Positions 10,741-22,400 are shown, counted from the first letter of the stretch. The stretch is 64,000 bases of DNA from Hofstenia miamia (GCA_004352715.1 SCFE01000011.1:1638326-1702325); one strand, 5' to 3'. Translations and numbers: made by a program. Notes: generated by a model from the letters alone, not told the origin.

Positions 10741-12831
10741 TGGTGACAACTTAAGCCTCTCCAATTTCAAATGATTTTATATAGTCGACTTTTCAATTCA
10801 ATACGTTTTATCACAGTCGATGCTAAGATGCCTCTTCAAATTCAAATGAAAATCATAATTATTGACGGGGTATTTGTACTGAGTTTCTATAAGGTGCTTT
10901 CTGTTAATTGGATTAAAACATCCGCTGAAATGCGCTCGTGGTGTTACTTTGCTAACTTGATAAGTAAAACTTTCCACTGAGATGCACGCCAATTATTTAG
11001 TGCTTATTTATTTTAGCGCCTGAATTTTCTAATCGCAATACTACCCGGATATTTTTTATTGATTCCCAACCCATAACCGCCCCAAATTTATAGCAAAACC
11101 CATAATTAGTGATAATATTTAACATATTAAAATATGGCACACGTTATGAAACATGTTGTTTTTTATTTCTCAAAATCGTTTGGAGTCGAGATTTTTTGAA
11201 GAAAAATGCCATCTTCAACTTCCATAAATCGGGGTTGATGTGCTCTAATACTGTTTTAAAAATATTGTTCAAAGGCTTAGCTAAAATCATCCTGACCCTC
11301 GAGTGTGTACTTGTAATGTAGTTGATTAACAAAGCACTTCTAGTGGTGTCATTAAAATGTCACCAGTATGATCTTTGTATTCATTGAAGAAATATTAATC
11401 TAAGCAATAGTTCCAAATAAATGTTGGCGGATGTCTTGATGTGCATTCCAATGTAAATCAAGTTTCATTCAAATTTTCAAAGAATTGTAGTATAGAATTA
11501 ATGGAATCTTTGATTCTTTAACTCCAAGTCAATATTGAACCATTTTTCCATTTTATTAATATAGGAATGCGAAGTTGCCTCTTGGCTAATGCCATGCAAC
11601 CTTTGTCATGATGTGAAAAGCTTCTTGCCTCTTCAAGAGTGGAATTATCCAAGGACGACCATTAATGGATAGCATACCATTTCCGGATAGAAATTGATGA
11701 GAGGCACTAAAATCTTACTGTGTGAATTTCTATTTATAAATTGGGATCATCACTTCAATGAATTATCAAGAAAAACTAGAACGTGGAGATCATAAACTGA
11801 ACTCGTTTGAAATCACGAGCATGGGTGTGTTCTTCTTTGATTAATAAATGATTGAGTTTCACCATAGAATCCTATCTATAGTCGCCTTGCTGTAACAATT
11901 GTCTAAAGTTCCTAATATTAGTGTCATGTGTAATTAATAGTTGAATAACCATAAGGTGTACGAAGACAGCTCTTCAAAATGAACATTGAATAATAAATTT
12001 GGAAAAAAATTCAATGCAAACTTCCTATTGAAATCACCTCAAACTACAACTAAAATTATCCAAGCAAAGGTTCACATGTATCTTCAAGAAAATACATGTA
12101 TAAATATTGTTACATTCATGTAGTGCTAAGTTAGGTTGTAGATATAACCAGCATAAAGTTTACAATTGAATAAAGTTAGAATATTAAAATTTCTATAAAA
12201 ACAAGTCCAGACATCACCAACAACCGTTGCCTGTCGTGTCTGAATCGAATACAAAATCCGGTAAATTTTACAAGCCTTTAATCAACATTATAACTCTGTC
12301 AGGTTTTGCATATGCTTGTACGTAATCACAACACTTCCTAACGTATTCAATTGCATGACATATGAAAAGTGCTGAGTTCTCTTTCAATAGATAAATGTTA
12401 TTGAGATATATTTGCTGTACTGAGTGCTAAAAATCTAATGGGTCTATTGATTTTTATCATCAATTCCTTATCAGCTAATAAAAGCAGATAGACTAAAAGT
12501 TCCACTCGCATTTTTACCGGTTGATAAAATTCGATTGCTGACATTTAAAATTTATCACCTGAGAAAATTCGCTTCGTTACTTACATAGAATAGCCAATAA
12601 CTTCCAAAAATTTCAAATGAACCTCAAGTTAGCGTTAACCTGTGAACATGATTTTTACTTCTGCTTTTTGTAAACCTTTCAATTTTTAAAATTGGGTAGT
12701 TTCTTAGCTAATTATGAGCTAGGATAGTTTGAATAAGTTTTTTACCCACATTCAAAATAGTTTGTTTAATTCTAAAAGGATTGCTTATGCATAAGGAATG
12801 AACTTTAGTTGTACAACCTATATGTTGTTAA
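10741..12831. other. Unassigned AT-rich sequence
   Basis: Two short overlapping ORF pairs (10771-10992 and 11109-11332) lie on both strands and show no family features. No repeats recognised. Confidence 0.45.
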
Positions 12832-13467
12832 TAGAGCCCGACGCCACGCCGGCGGAGCCACCGCCGCCGATGATTTCCATCGGCTAACAACGTTCATATT
12901 GTGATTTAATTGAAGTAGGACTTTTCATAACAGAATTTTATGAGAGTGACATGACTGACGTCATGTAAAATGGTTAATCACTTTCTATGAATACTTCAAT
13001 AGAAAAAAGACTTCCTTTTCCTGAGGAACGGTCCGTTGTAAGTACCCGAACGTTCACATTAGAATAAATGTCCCAACGTGAACTTTTGTCCTTCGATGTA
13101 GGCCTATTGTGGTTGGTGATAGTGTGGTTCTCGAGAAGAAGGAGTGATGTATTATAAATTTAGTAAAAAGATTTTACATATTAGTATACATGTAAACCTA
13201 TTACACTGCGTACGAGTAGACATTAGGCTAGCCATCCTAAATGATTATATGAAAAAATTGATATACACAAAAATTTTAGGTTTATATAGACCTATATTCA
13301 CACGGTAGCTGTAGCTGCATTCATGTGCACTCGGTGAGTGGGCCTGAAAGACACGGTATAAGCCTATTCAGGCAATTTTTTAATCAAATTTAATCATTTT
13401 TAGCATACGTGGTATACGCCGGCGGCGCCGCCGCCGTCGATGAATTTATTATCGGCGTCGGGCTCTA
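12832..13467. mobile_element. hAT-type MITE with GC-rich ends
   Basis: A 636-bp element with 14-bp perfect terminal inverted repeats TAGAGCCCGACGCC. The flanks GTTGTTAA (12824-12831) and GTTCCTAA (13468-13475) match at 6 of 8 positions, consistent with an eroded 8-bp hAT duplication. GC-rich blocks (GCCGGCGG and CCGCCGCCGA types) lie just inside both ends, while the interior is AT-rich and non-coding. Its ends resemble those of 6479-6875. Confidence 0.75.
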
Positions 13468-13764
13468 GTTCCTAAACAGTGGATTGTCAATCACTTCTAA
13501 TTCAATGAATTGATAATTACAAATTCTGGGGCTAAATCTATTTTTATGACCACACACCACTTGTTGTAGCGAGCATTAAAGAAATGAATTTATACACCTG
13601 ATGATCCACTTAGTTCTTTAAACTCACTGTCTTAGCGGCACCACAATTGAATTTATATAGTGCGGGTTAAATATGATCCATTGACTAAATTAGGTTAAAA
13701 TTCAAGTGGATTGTTGCTTAGAAATTATTTTCTACGGTTATCAATCCAAATATAATTATGATTT

Positions 13765-14215
13765 CCGAGATGGCGATGGGCTGGGCAACCCGTGGGCAGG
13801 GCTGGGCTGTGCCGGGTTTGGGCCGAAGTAATGGAAAGGATGAACTAAAAATGGACCGAATTTTAAAAAAACTTACTATTCCATAACAATGCAAGCAAAT
13901 ATATTGAATTTTATCTAAGTTATAATTATAAAGGTGAAAAATAAAGTTTTCATTTTGGAGATTTTACATTATTATCATATACTTTTCTAAACTTCAATTT
14001 AGAATCTTCAATTTCAGTGATTAGAATATATTAAAAGCATCTCTATCAGACCAAATTTTTTTGTGGAGCAAACCAACAAATTAAAGAAATTTTTTGACAA
14101 GTATATGAAAATAGGCTGAAATGGGCCAAGTTTGTGTTAAATTAAACGGTCCGGGCCGGATTCGGGCAGGGTCCAAAGTCTTTTGGGCCTAAATTTTCGG
14201 CCCATGTTTATCTCT
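13765..14215. mobile_element. MITE with GGGC-rich ends (hAT-like)
   Basis: The left end CCGAGATGGCGATGGGCTGG and the complement of the right end, CAGAGATAAACATGGGCCG, share GAGAT and ATGGGC at the same spacing. GGGCAACCCG, GGGCAGGGCTGGGC and GGGCCGAAG blocks follow on the left, and GGTCCGGGCCGG and CGGGCAGGGTCC on the right. The interior is AT-rich. Such GGGCAACCCG ends are common in hAT elements; no clear target duplication. Confidence 0.55.
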
Positions 14216-14690
14216 GCGTGCGTTGATAGATCGGCTCAAGAAAGCCTATTCCCTCTCAAAAAAAAATTGGAAGTGTGGATGAAGTTTGTATATCAAAATA
14301 TTTGTTTCCATATTCATTATTAGAATGAACCAAAACAACTTTTGGCAAGATACATAGTATTCAAGTCTTACTTGGGAATCGTGTAAAATTAAATCGTCTT
14401 CACTTACGTTTGCTTTTCACTTAAATCCGTAAGGATATAAATTTAGTTAAAAGCATGGTATACTGATAGTAGGAGAGGCATATCCAAAGAGTGTTTCATA
14501 AGCTAGAAAAATTTATCTGTCTTTTGCAATGAATTTTGTTGCTCGTTAGCATTGTGCACAACAAGTAAACGCTATTATCAATTACTTGAATAATAAGGTA
14601 ACAATTTTTGTGATGCGGAAATGGGTTTCGAGGTGCACATCAAATATATATATATATTCGAAGTGATTATACTGAGCTTCTTCATATTCA
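14216..14690. other. No gene seen
   Basis: AT-rich flank of the Penelope-like end, with a short TA run near 14645-14656. Confidence 0.5.
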
Positions 14691-14753
14691 TTTTTAGCAT
14701 AGACGCTAAGGAAAGGATAGACCGGTTTCGTTTATATAAAACATCATCAGTAC
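14691..14753 (-). ncRNA. Hammerhead-ribozyme-like motif at a Penelope-like element end
   Basis: Identical from TTTTTAGCATAGACGCTAAG onward to the end at 22338-22398. Read on the - strand it has CTGATGA (14744-14750), a 4-bp stem II GTTT/AAAC with a TATAT loop, then GAAACCGGTC with a minimal stem III (ACC/GGT) and cytidine 17 at position 14720. The motif stops at the 1-kb gap, so the rest of this Penelope copy and stem I are hidden. Confidence 0.6.
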
Positions 14754-15753
14754 NNNNNNNNNNNNNNNNNNNNNNNNNNNNNNNNNNNNNNNNNNNNNNN
14801 NNNNNNNNNNNNNNNNNNNNNNNNNNNNNNNNNNNNNNNNNNNNNNNNNNNNNNNNNNNNNNNNNNNNNNNNNNNNNNNNNNNNNNNNNNNNNNNNNNNN
14901 NNNNNNNNNNNNNNNNNNNNNNNNNNNNNNNNNNNNNNNNNNNNNNNNNNNNNNNNNNNNNNNNNNNNNNNNNNNNNNNNNNNNNNNNNNNNNNNNNNNN
15001 NNNNNNNNNNNNNNNNNNNNNNNNNNNNNNNNNNNNNNNNNNNNNNNNNNNNNNNNNNNNNNNNNNNNNNNNNNNNNNNNNNNNNNNNNNNNNNNNNNNN
15101 NNNNNNNNNNNNNNNNNNNNNNNNNNNNNNNNNNNNNNNNNNNNNNNNNNNNNNNNNNNNNNNNNNNNNNNNNNNNNNNNNNNNNNNNNNNNNNNNNNNN
15201 NNNNNNNNNNNNNNNNNNNNNNNNNNNNNNNNNNNNNNNNNNNNNNNNNNNNNNNNNNNNNNNNNNNNNNNNNNNNNNNNNNNNNNNNNNNNNNNNNNNN
15301 NNNNNNNNNNNNNNNNNNNNNNNNNNNNNNNNNNNNNNNNNNNNNNNNNNNNNNNNNNNNNNNNNNNNNNNNNNNNNNNNNNNNNNNNNNNNNNNNNNNN
15401 NNNNNNNNNNNNNNNNNNNNNNNNNNNNNNNNNNNNNNNNNNNNNNNNNNNNNNNNNNNNNNNNNNNNNNNNNNNNNNNNNNNNNNNNNNNNNNNNNNNN
15501 NNNNNNNNNNNNNNNNNNNNNNNNNNNNNNNNNNNNNNNNNNNNNNNNNNNNNNNNNNNNNNNNNNNNNNNNNNNNNNNNNNNNNNNNNNNNNNNNNNNN
15601 NNNNNNNNNNNNNNNNNNNNNNNNNNNNNNNNNNNNNNNNNNNNNNNNNNNNNNNNNNNNNNNNNNNNNNNNNNNNNNNNNNNNNNNNNNNNNNNNNNNN
15701 NNNNNNNNNNNNNNNNNNNNNNNNNNNNNNNNNNNNNNNNNNNNNNNNNNNNN
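14754..15753. other. Assembly gap, 1000 N
   Basis: Placeholder gap starting inside a Penelope-like terminal repeat and ending inside the downstream part of the Gypsy element. The 3' LTR of the Gypsy element, if present, would lie here. Confidence 1.
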
Positions 15754-16329
15754 TCTCCTTGGTGCTTACAAATTTTCATTTTATGATTTTTCTTGTTGTT
15801 ATCCATGGCTGGTTGTCTAATTGTCTCAGCTGTGTTTCTGATGTTGCTCCCCACATATACTTCTTCATTTTTTCTTCAAATATAGTTATTTCACTAGGAC
15901 ATGTTCCTGTTTTATTAGCCATGTCGACTATCAACATTTTCCCATTGGCCTCTCATTCATTATCATGCTGCTGGTTATTTTTCAATTGTTTGTATCAGCT
16001 TCTCTGCTTTATTAGGTGACTCCATCTTTTCAATGTGGCCTTTCAGAAGCCAGTTCTTTGTTTTCATATTAATTGGGGCTAGGGCTATTTTGAATTGTTT
16101 TGCTTTCGTAAGTTTATGTCTTACATGTCACAAATTCAGGAGTTTTATCTCTACATCTTTGGTTGCTAGTATTGCTAATATCCATGCTGTTGTCCTATAT
16201 CAGATTTCCAGTACGTTTTTATTTTCAAATACCAACTGTTTGAAATCCTTTTTAGTGTTCAATTCATATGTGTGATTTACTTCTGTGAGTACCAATTCTA
16301 CTGATTTATGAAATTTTCTTGATGGCACC
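15754..16329 (-). pseudogene. Possible continuation of the extra Gypsy ORF, unidentified
   Basis: Downstream of the ORF pair at 16330-17230, broken - strand frames continue to the gap with long open pieces, for example a segment reading LVLTEVNHTYELN and later a Lys-rich helical-looking stretch with KAEKLIQTIEK. I recognise no domain. It is probably the C-terminal part of the same protein interrupted by stops. Confidence 0.35.
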
Positions 16330-17230
16330 TCAATCTTTATCTCTGGCCAACTCCACTGTTTTCTGTTGCAGTTTCATATTTTTCCATATTCTTTGAATTT
16401 GTTGTAGGTGTTCTTGCCTCTGTGTTAGGCTGCAATTTATGAATAGTGTGTTGGCCTTTTCCACACCATCTCTATCTGCCATCAGTTCTATTGTTTTGGT
16501 TTGCTTGTATAGATTGATCATGATGCATGGATCTACCATTATTCTGTAAGTTTGCTCCCAATAGTCTCTCTGTAGGTCAAATCTAATCAACTCTGAAGTG
16601 GTTGTGTCCATTGGTGTTTTCTCCCAAGGAAAAATGTTTTCTGTTTGCATGCACATGTCCAATAGATGTTTTGGGATATCATTCATTGTTGATCTTGTGA
16701 TTATCACCACTCTTACTTTTTGTACTTTCGCCATTCATAGCATCTGGTCTATGTTTTTCTCCAGAATTTTTGTTATATTCTTTTTCTTTCAAAATGTGTA
16801 TGATCATTAGATTTTCTTCATCTATAATTATCTCTGGAATCTCCACTATTTGATCCTTATAGGCCATTACAGCTTGTGTAGTTTCCAGTATGAAGTCTTC
16901 ATCAAATATGATATGTACTGTGTTCTGCATGAATGGTCTTTCCAGCATCTTGTTCATGCCTCCTAGATAACTTATTATCACATTTATTTTCAGTCTGTTG
17001 TTGGTGTTGAGTAATATTGGTAAGTTTCTCTCATCAGTTTTCATGACTTTTCTTATGTGTGATTTTGCCTCAGGTGATAATTTTTTGAACCCATTATAAC
17101 ACATTTTCAGTGTTCCAATGAAATATGGGTGTAGCATTTCTCCATTGATTTTAGACATACATTTCTCTCTTTCTCTAGATTGTACAGTTCTCTCTGAGGT
17201 AGTGTCCAAGGAGGTGTGTAGCCGTGTCAT
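16330..17230 (-). pseudogene. Extra ORF region after integrase in the Gypsy element, function unknown
   Basis: Two overlapping open frames, 183 codons (17230-16679) and 134 codons (16734-16330), read like one protein split by a frameshift near 16700: the homology-like composition moves from the first frame to the second. The first part is rich in charged residues and has an LHPYFIGTLKMCYNGFKKL stretch; the second has ENIFPWEKTP and a Gln-rich C-terminal helix. I see no signal peptide, transmembrane segment or retroviral envelope motif, and no gag landmark. Position, 3' of integrase, is where some Gypsy lineages carry a third ORF. Function unassigned. Confidence 0.55.
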
Positions 17231-17304
17231 CTGTAAAGGTAATCAGCTGGTGCTTGGTTCACAGTCCATGGGCTGTGAATCTGTGCTAATAGTTTCTAGT
17301 GATT

Positions 17305-17600
17305 CACCCTTGAATCATTTCACAGTTACTCCTATTGGCACTTGACTAGTTGTGGTTCCTGTGGGGATAGTGTCAGCATTGAATTGCTTTTGCATCTCCA
17401 CAGTTCTTCCACCACTTACACCTTCCCTGGCAACTCCAAGTGTCTCACCACCCTTGAATCACTGTCATGGACTCTTGGAAGGAATGTTGTGCTGCTTTTC
17501 ACCAGTTTTCAGCATGCCCTTGAATCAGCTGTGCAGATCCCTTGTGGGAGAGGCTTTTTGTCCATTTGACTCCCTGCCCTTGAATCAGCCTTGGGGACTA
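17305..17600. repeat. Degenerate 60-70-bp repeats in the integrase C-terminal region
   Basis: The 11-mer CCCTTGAATCA recurs at about 17310, 17452, 17517 and 17578 on the + strand, spaced about 61-66 bp or a double unit. Related CCCTTGAGT motifs recur near 20058, 20111 and 20159 in the protease-RT linker of the same element. Confidence 0.55.
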
Positions 17601-17759
17601 CTAGGACGCCTTCTCACTCTATGTCATCTATTTGTCAGCTCTTTGTTCTGGTCCCTTCTGCCCTGGAGTCAACATCTGGTTTTAGAACTTCTGTGAACTC
17701 TCCTTCTCCTGTTTGTGGTTGAGAGTTTCTCTGGTTGTTGATTTCCTATCCTTGATGTT

Positions 17760-18370
17760 GCCAGCCTGATTAATTTGATCAGTGTTCAATTGAGTTGCTC
17801 AATGGCTCCATTGGCCTGTGGGTGGTAAGCTGTTGTGTGTTTGCTTGCTATTTCCAGGAGCTTTGCCATCTCCTTTCAAATTGAGGTCCCTTATCCATTA
17901 TTATTGTTTCCATTGGGCTGATTCGTAAAATACATTCTTTCAGTACTAATTCTGCTGTCATATTTCTCATTGGGATCATTCTTGCATATTTTGTGAAGTT
18001 GTCAACCATTACTAATAGGGGTTGGTAACCCTCTTTGTCTTTCTACAGCATTTCCAGATCTATATGAACTATCTCATTTGGTTGTGTTGCAATAACCTTT
18101 CTAGTGGTGCTCTCTGTGTTGGAAAATGTTGTTTATTGTGTAATAGGCATGTAGTACACATATTGATTATGTCCTCTGTGACTTTCCTTACTGCCATTGT
18201 TATGAATCTTTCATTAAAGGTTTTCTCTGTTTGTGTGATCCCCAAATGGCCCCTTTTGTGTATCTTTCTTATCAATTCTGGTATCACAATTCTGTTGTTG
18301 TTAGCTTCTACACATAGTAGTCCATTTCTGTTTATTTTCCACTTATACCATTCATAGTATCCTGCTTTTA
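17760..18370 (-). pseudogene. Gypsy integrase relic
   Basis: The N-terminal zinc-binding part shows HKRGHLG followed by CTTCLLHNK, giving the expected HHCC arrangement within the ORF at 18698-18069. Downstream frames carry VHIDLEML (first core Asp), MVDNFTKYARMIP, and MDKGPQFE where the canonical second Asp region reads TDNGTQFE. The core is broken by frameshifts. The enzyme would insert element cDNA in the nucleus. Confidence 0.75.
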
Positions 18371-19110
18371 GTTTTGACAATGTTGTTTGGAATTCTCTTA
18401 TCTTTTTTATGATTTCACTGAGGATTACATCATCCCTCTGTTTTTCCACTATTTCCTGTTTGGATATTTCTTCCCTCATCAATATTGGTAAGACCACTTG
18501 GCTTTTCTTGTCCCCATTTATCTCTGGCAGTCCCTCATATTCAGTATGCTGCAGAAATTGGAACTGTTTCTTCTCTCCATCAAATTTTGCTGCGTCTCTT
18601 TGATACTCTGGTAGTGACGTCCAAAAGTCCGCATTATTGTGTAGGGTGCCTTTCCTGTGTTCAATTGAAAACATAAATTTGTTCAAGTATTCAATCAATC
18701 ATGACACTATTCTGGACTTGTCCCCAGAGAACTTCTTTCACCAGACCAGTCCACTGCTGTCTATGCACACTCTGAACTCTCTGCTGATCAGGAAATGTCT
18801 GAATTTTTTGATGCTCTTGATCAGTGCCAGCATTTCCACTTTGGTTGATCTGTAGTTTTCCTTGCTTGCTCTTAATTTATGACTAAAAAATTGTATGGGA
18901 ACCTCCTTTCCATTTTATATTTGTCCTAATTTGGATCTGATCGCCACTTTGCTCATGTTGCAATCCAGTATAAACTGTTCATTATAGTCCAGCATGTTTA
19001 GAGATGGTAACTTGGCTAATTCTTCTTTAATGTTGTCTAGCTCCTCCCGTTCCTGCCATGTCCATACAAATGGTACTGATTTTCTCATTAGTTTGTTCAT
19101 CTTTGCTGTC
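18371..19110 (-). pseudogene. Gypsy RNase H relic
   Basis: FILDCNMSKVAI matches the start of Gypsy RNase H, where the first catalytic Asp is kept. A YRSTKVEMLAL-type segment follows, then HFLISREF, and HRKGTLHNNADFWTSLP, which corresponds to the conserved NxxADxLSR end. The segments are in more than one frame. Confidence 0.75.
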
Positions 19111-19139
19111 TTGCCAGCTATATTCAGAATGAAGGTGCT

Positions 19140-20110
19140 GTAGTAATTAAAGAATCCCATTATTCTCAGTATGTCCTTCTTGTTGTTGGGTTTTTCTATT
19201 TTCCAGATCATCTCTCTTGTGTTGTCTCTTGCTGCCTTTCTCAATTGTTCTTCCCAAGAATACTATTTTCTCTTTTAGGATATCACACTTGTTCCCATTA
19301 ATGCTGAGTCCCACATTCTCTAATATTGTTAGAGTTCTTTCTAGTTTCTCTAGGTGTTCTTGGATAGTATCACTTGTTACTATAATGTCATCTATATAGG
19401 CATTGACTCCTTCTTCCATTCTGTGTGTTTTATTTTTCAGCACTTTTGTGATGTATTTTTGAAAAGTGCTGGTGCATTACATAGTGTGAATGCCATATAT
19501 ATATCCATTTGTACAGCCTGTATGGTGTTATAAATGCTGTTTTCTTGATGTTGTCTTCTTCCATTTTCACCTGCTAGTAGGCTTTGCATAAATCTAGCAT
19601 TGTGAAATACTTATGCTTACTTGCCTCATAAAGCATATCCTCTATCCATGCCAGGGGTATGAGTCTTTCTTTGTTACTTTGTTCAATTTGCAAAAGTCTA
19701 TGCATAGGCAATATTTATCCCCTTGCTTCATGAATACAGTAGGTGCTGCATATGGGCTTTCACTTGGGCAGATGATCTTGTTGTCAATTAATTTTTCTAG
19801 TGTGCAGTTGTATTTGTTTCTCATCTATTCTGGTACCCTTCTGACTGGCAGCTTGATGAGTTTGTCTGTTGTTGTGACTATTCTGTGTTTTTCACCCACT
19901 GCTTGTCCCACACTTATCTCTCTGTAATTGAATATATGTTTGTGTTTTTCCAACAATCTCCTTAGTTTCATGATTTCCTGCTCCTCCAGGTGTTGGTAGT
20001 CTTTGTTCCTTATCTCGGGTGTTCTGTCCATGTCTTCTTCATTTGCTTTTGTCCCTATGCCCTTGAGTTGGCTTTTGGGAGTACTTGCAACTTTGAGGGT
20101 GTTCATCCAC
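19140..20110 (-). pseudogene. Gypsy reverse transcriptase relic
   Basis: Motifs in order: a loop before RT with YREISVGQAVGEKHRI (19825-20106), then LIDNKIICPSESPYAAPTVF, then CLCIDFCKLNKVTKKDSYP (finger domain), a LDLCKAY motif A with Asp, and VNAYIDDIIV (motif C, YIDD) near 19385-19410, followed by the thumb/connection GLSINGNKCDI. At least two frame changes occur between 19440 and 19650. Confidence 0.85.
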
Positions 20111-20165
20111 TCACCCTTGAGTCGGCCATGTGGAGAACTTTACGTTTTCATTTGCATATCCTTGA
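20030..20165. repeat. Short repeats in the protease-RT linker
   Basis: CCTTGAGT(T/C)GRC-type motifs at about 20059, 20112 and 20160 mark three degenerate ~50-bp units. They share the CCCTTGA core with the units at 17305-17600. Confidence 0.45.
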
Positions 20166-20283
20166 GTTGACCATAAAAATTACTCACTCCATCATTGTCT
20201 TCTATCACCTTCCAAATGAGTCTGAAGTTGGATTTGATGTATTTTCCATATATCTTTACTTGAGATTTCTTTAGATTAATGTT

Positions 20284-20920
20284 TCAATTTGTTGCATTGA
20301 GGATTGGTATTCTCCCTTTTCCATTCTTAGCTGTGCACATACTAGATGGCATTGATACTCTCTTAGTGTTAATCCCTTTATTATCATATAGCATTACATC
20401 AGCTGTTATTGCATCTTCTGTCTCTATTGTGTGCATCTTCCATTGATGCAGCTGTAGGTGGATATCTTCTTGCAGTTTGAATGTAATTGTTTTGTGTTTC
20501 CCTTGTTCCTCTTGGATTTCAATTTCTTCCTCTCTTACTTTTATAGTCCTATTTGCGTAGTTGATAATGCATCCAATCAAAAAGTCATCACCCAATATGA
20601 CCTTGTATGGCAACAGATTGTTGTAAGTGTCTGGTACCACTAGCAATTGTTCAAATGTTGTATTCACAATTCTCATCTGCACTGCATTTATTATCCCTTT
20701 TGTGTTGAGATATTCTCCTGATGTGTTGATTAATCATTTATTGCAACTGTTCAGATCTTCATGTTTAAAACCCAGCTTCATCACACAATCATCTGTGATT
20801 ATTGATGTTGCTACCCCAGTATCAATTGCTGCCTTTGTCATTACTCTATTAATTGCTATCATTATTGTATTTATCATATCAAGATTTGTCAGGATCATTA
20901 TGAGTTGGTGCTCTGACTAG
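20284..20920 (-). pseudogene. Gypsy aspartic protease relic
   Basis: Near 20815 the - strand reads IDTGVATSII, a DTG active site in the A-I-D-T-G context of retroelement proteases. A frame change follows, then YKVILGDDFLIG, the conserved C-terminal ILGxDFL block (132-codon frame, 20682-20284). The Asp is retained, but the frame is broken between the two halves by a stop near 20730. Confidence 0.75.
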
Positions 20921-21400
20921 TTTTCCGACTCCTTGTTGGTTGGTGGTGCTTCATCCATTTCATTTTCTGATTCCAGCATGTCTTCGTCATTGTAGTAGGT
21001 TTCCTCATCTCTGATTACATTTATTTGTTTAGTGCAGTTGGGTTTTTTGTGACCAGTCTGTCCACACCCATAGCACTTGACATCTTTTTCTCTTACTTTT
21101 CTAGTCTTACCATCCTTCCCTTTGATCTTTATAATTTTTTCCAGTTTAGTGTCAGTGTAAGGTTTACTTGGAGGTTGTGGTTTGAGATTGTCCCTCCATG
21201 TTGGTGTCTCTCTGTGCCAGGCAGCTTTTTCATAGATTTGTGCATTATTCTTGATCATTGCTTGTATGTTGACTGCCTTCTGAATCATCTTTTCTAACTT
21301 ATCAACTACATTGCACTTTATTTCAAACCGCATTCTGATACTCTCTGGCATTCCCTTGCAGATATGTGAGAATAAATCGTATTTTGATTATCTGTTTTTC
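20917..21400 (-). pseudogene. Gypsy gag C-terminus with CCHC zinc knuckle
   Basis: A 144-codon frame at 21351-20917, extendable upstream to about 21400 (FSHICKGMPESIRMRF). It has a basic linker and then CYGCGQTGHKKPNC at 21034-21075, a perfect CX2CX4HX4C nucleocapsid knuckle, followed by an acidic tail. Capsid sequence further upstream is not recognisable, so gag is 5'-truncated. Confidence 0.85.
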
Positions 21401-21420
21401 CTTGAACTCAACACTACTAA

Positions 21421-22298
21421 TCAATCAACCTGTTGGATGTAGTTTCATATGTCGTCAGTTTTCTTCATTTTTGTTGCATTTAAGATTATTTGATACTGGT
21501 TCTTATTCTCTCTTCAAATCAAAGTTAATTTGGATGATGCTACAGAACAAGATTGAAAACAATTATGATTAAGAACACATTGTAAAAATATATGATCAGT
21601 TTAGATAAATTTGTATTATGCAGCTAAGCAAGAACAAGTTTCATCAATTAGAGATAAGTATTTGTTGATAATCATATTTTTTTTAAACAAAGGGGCAAAG
21701 TCACTTCCATTGTTTTTAGCCACCATATGGGCAGACAAGTGATTTCAATTTGAATTTGACAGGTACTTTTCAGAAATATGTATTTGTTGATACTATTAAT
21801 TTTGACTAAATGAAGATTAAATTCAATGTAAGCAATAGATAAAGAAATTCATTTGTAATTCTTATATTGTTTCTTTAATATGGTTTGAATATTTAGTAAA
21901 ATTTCAAGCTAAACAAGTGTGTTTAGTAGTGGTCTGGATCCATCACAAGATTGAATCTAGGGTCTTTGTGCCAGATCACAAAAGTGCACTTAAGTTAGGT
22001 ATAGGGGTTTTATTCTTATTTAGTTGACTACCAATAATTTACTACACATATTAAATATAACAAATTCGATATACAGTTGGAGAGCCAAAACCTAGGAATT
22101 ATATATATATTATTTTAGATCCAAATTATTGACTATGACATGACCAATAACATGACCATGCATGTAGTAATTGCTAAATGTAGGTTAGAAAGCTGCTAAA
22201 GATTAAACTAGTATTAAAGCCAATATATTTTGGTAATGGCTACATGTAATGATAACAATGCAGCTAGTGACAAGTCCAGTTGCACAAATGTGAAACCC

Positions 22299-22303
<5 letters not shown>
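21421..22303. other. No gene seen
   Basis: AT-rich sequence between the gag remnant and the Penelope-like element. No LTR-like repeat found. Confidence 0.5.
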
Positions 22304-22332
<29 letters not shown>

Positions 22333-22337
22333 TTTTT

Positions 22338-22400
22338 AGCATAGACGCTAAGGAAAGGATAGACCGGTTTCGTTTATATAAAACATCATCAGTACAAATA
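22338..22400 (-). ncRNA. Hammerhead-like self-cleaving ribozyme motif, sense to the Penelope ORF
   Basis: On the - strand: CTGATGA (22386-22392), one U, stem II GTTT/AAAC with loop TATAT, then GAAACCGGTC, with very short stem III ACC/GGT and cytidine 17 at position 22362. Stem I can form from GTA before CTGATGA with TAT after the cleavage site, plus an outer GCATA/TATGC pairing. This fits the known Penelope-associated hammerhead variants with diminished stem III, which cleave as dimers. It lies 3' of the endonuclease frame as expected. Activity is unproven, and the extra U before stem II is a deviation from the simplest core. Confidence 0.65.

Larger units (their letters stand above)
15754..21420 (-). 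mobile_element. Degraded Ty3/Gypsy LTR retrotransposon
   Basis: Read on the - strand, the order is gag zinc knuckle, protease, reverse transcriptase, RNase H, integrase, then an additional ORF region. Protease-RT-RNase H-integrase is the Ty3/Gypsy order. Frameshifts and stops occur in nearly every domain. The gag N-terminus is missing beyond about 21400, and no LTR could be recognised on either side; the downstream one may be in the gap. It lies between two Penelope-like ends (14691 and 22338). GC content and codon-like patterning exceed those of the flanks. Confidence 0.85.

Noticed and set aside
14621-15854. Long ORFs (382 and 399 codons) across 14621-15854
   Set aside because: Created by the 1000-N gap; the ends are Penelope terminal repeat and Gypsy remnant.
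15759-21297. Many + strand ORFs of 60-114 codons in the Gypsy region
   Set aside because: Antisense shadows of the - strand gag-pol and extra ORF region; no motifs of their own.
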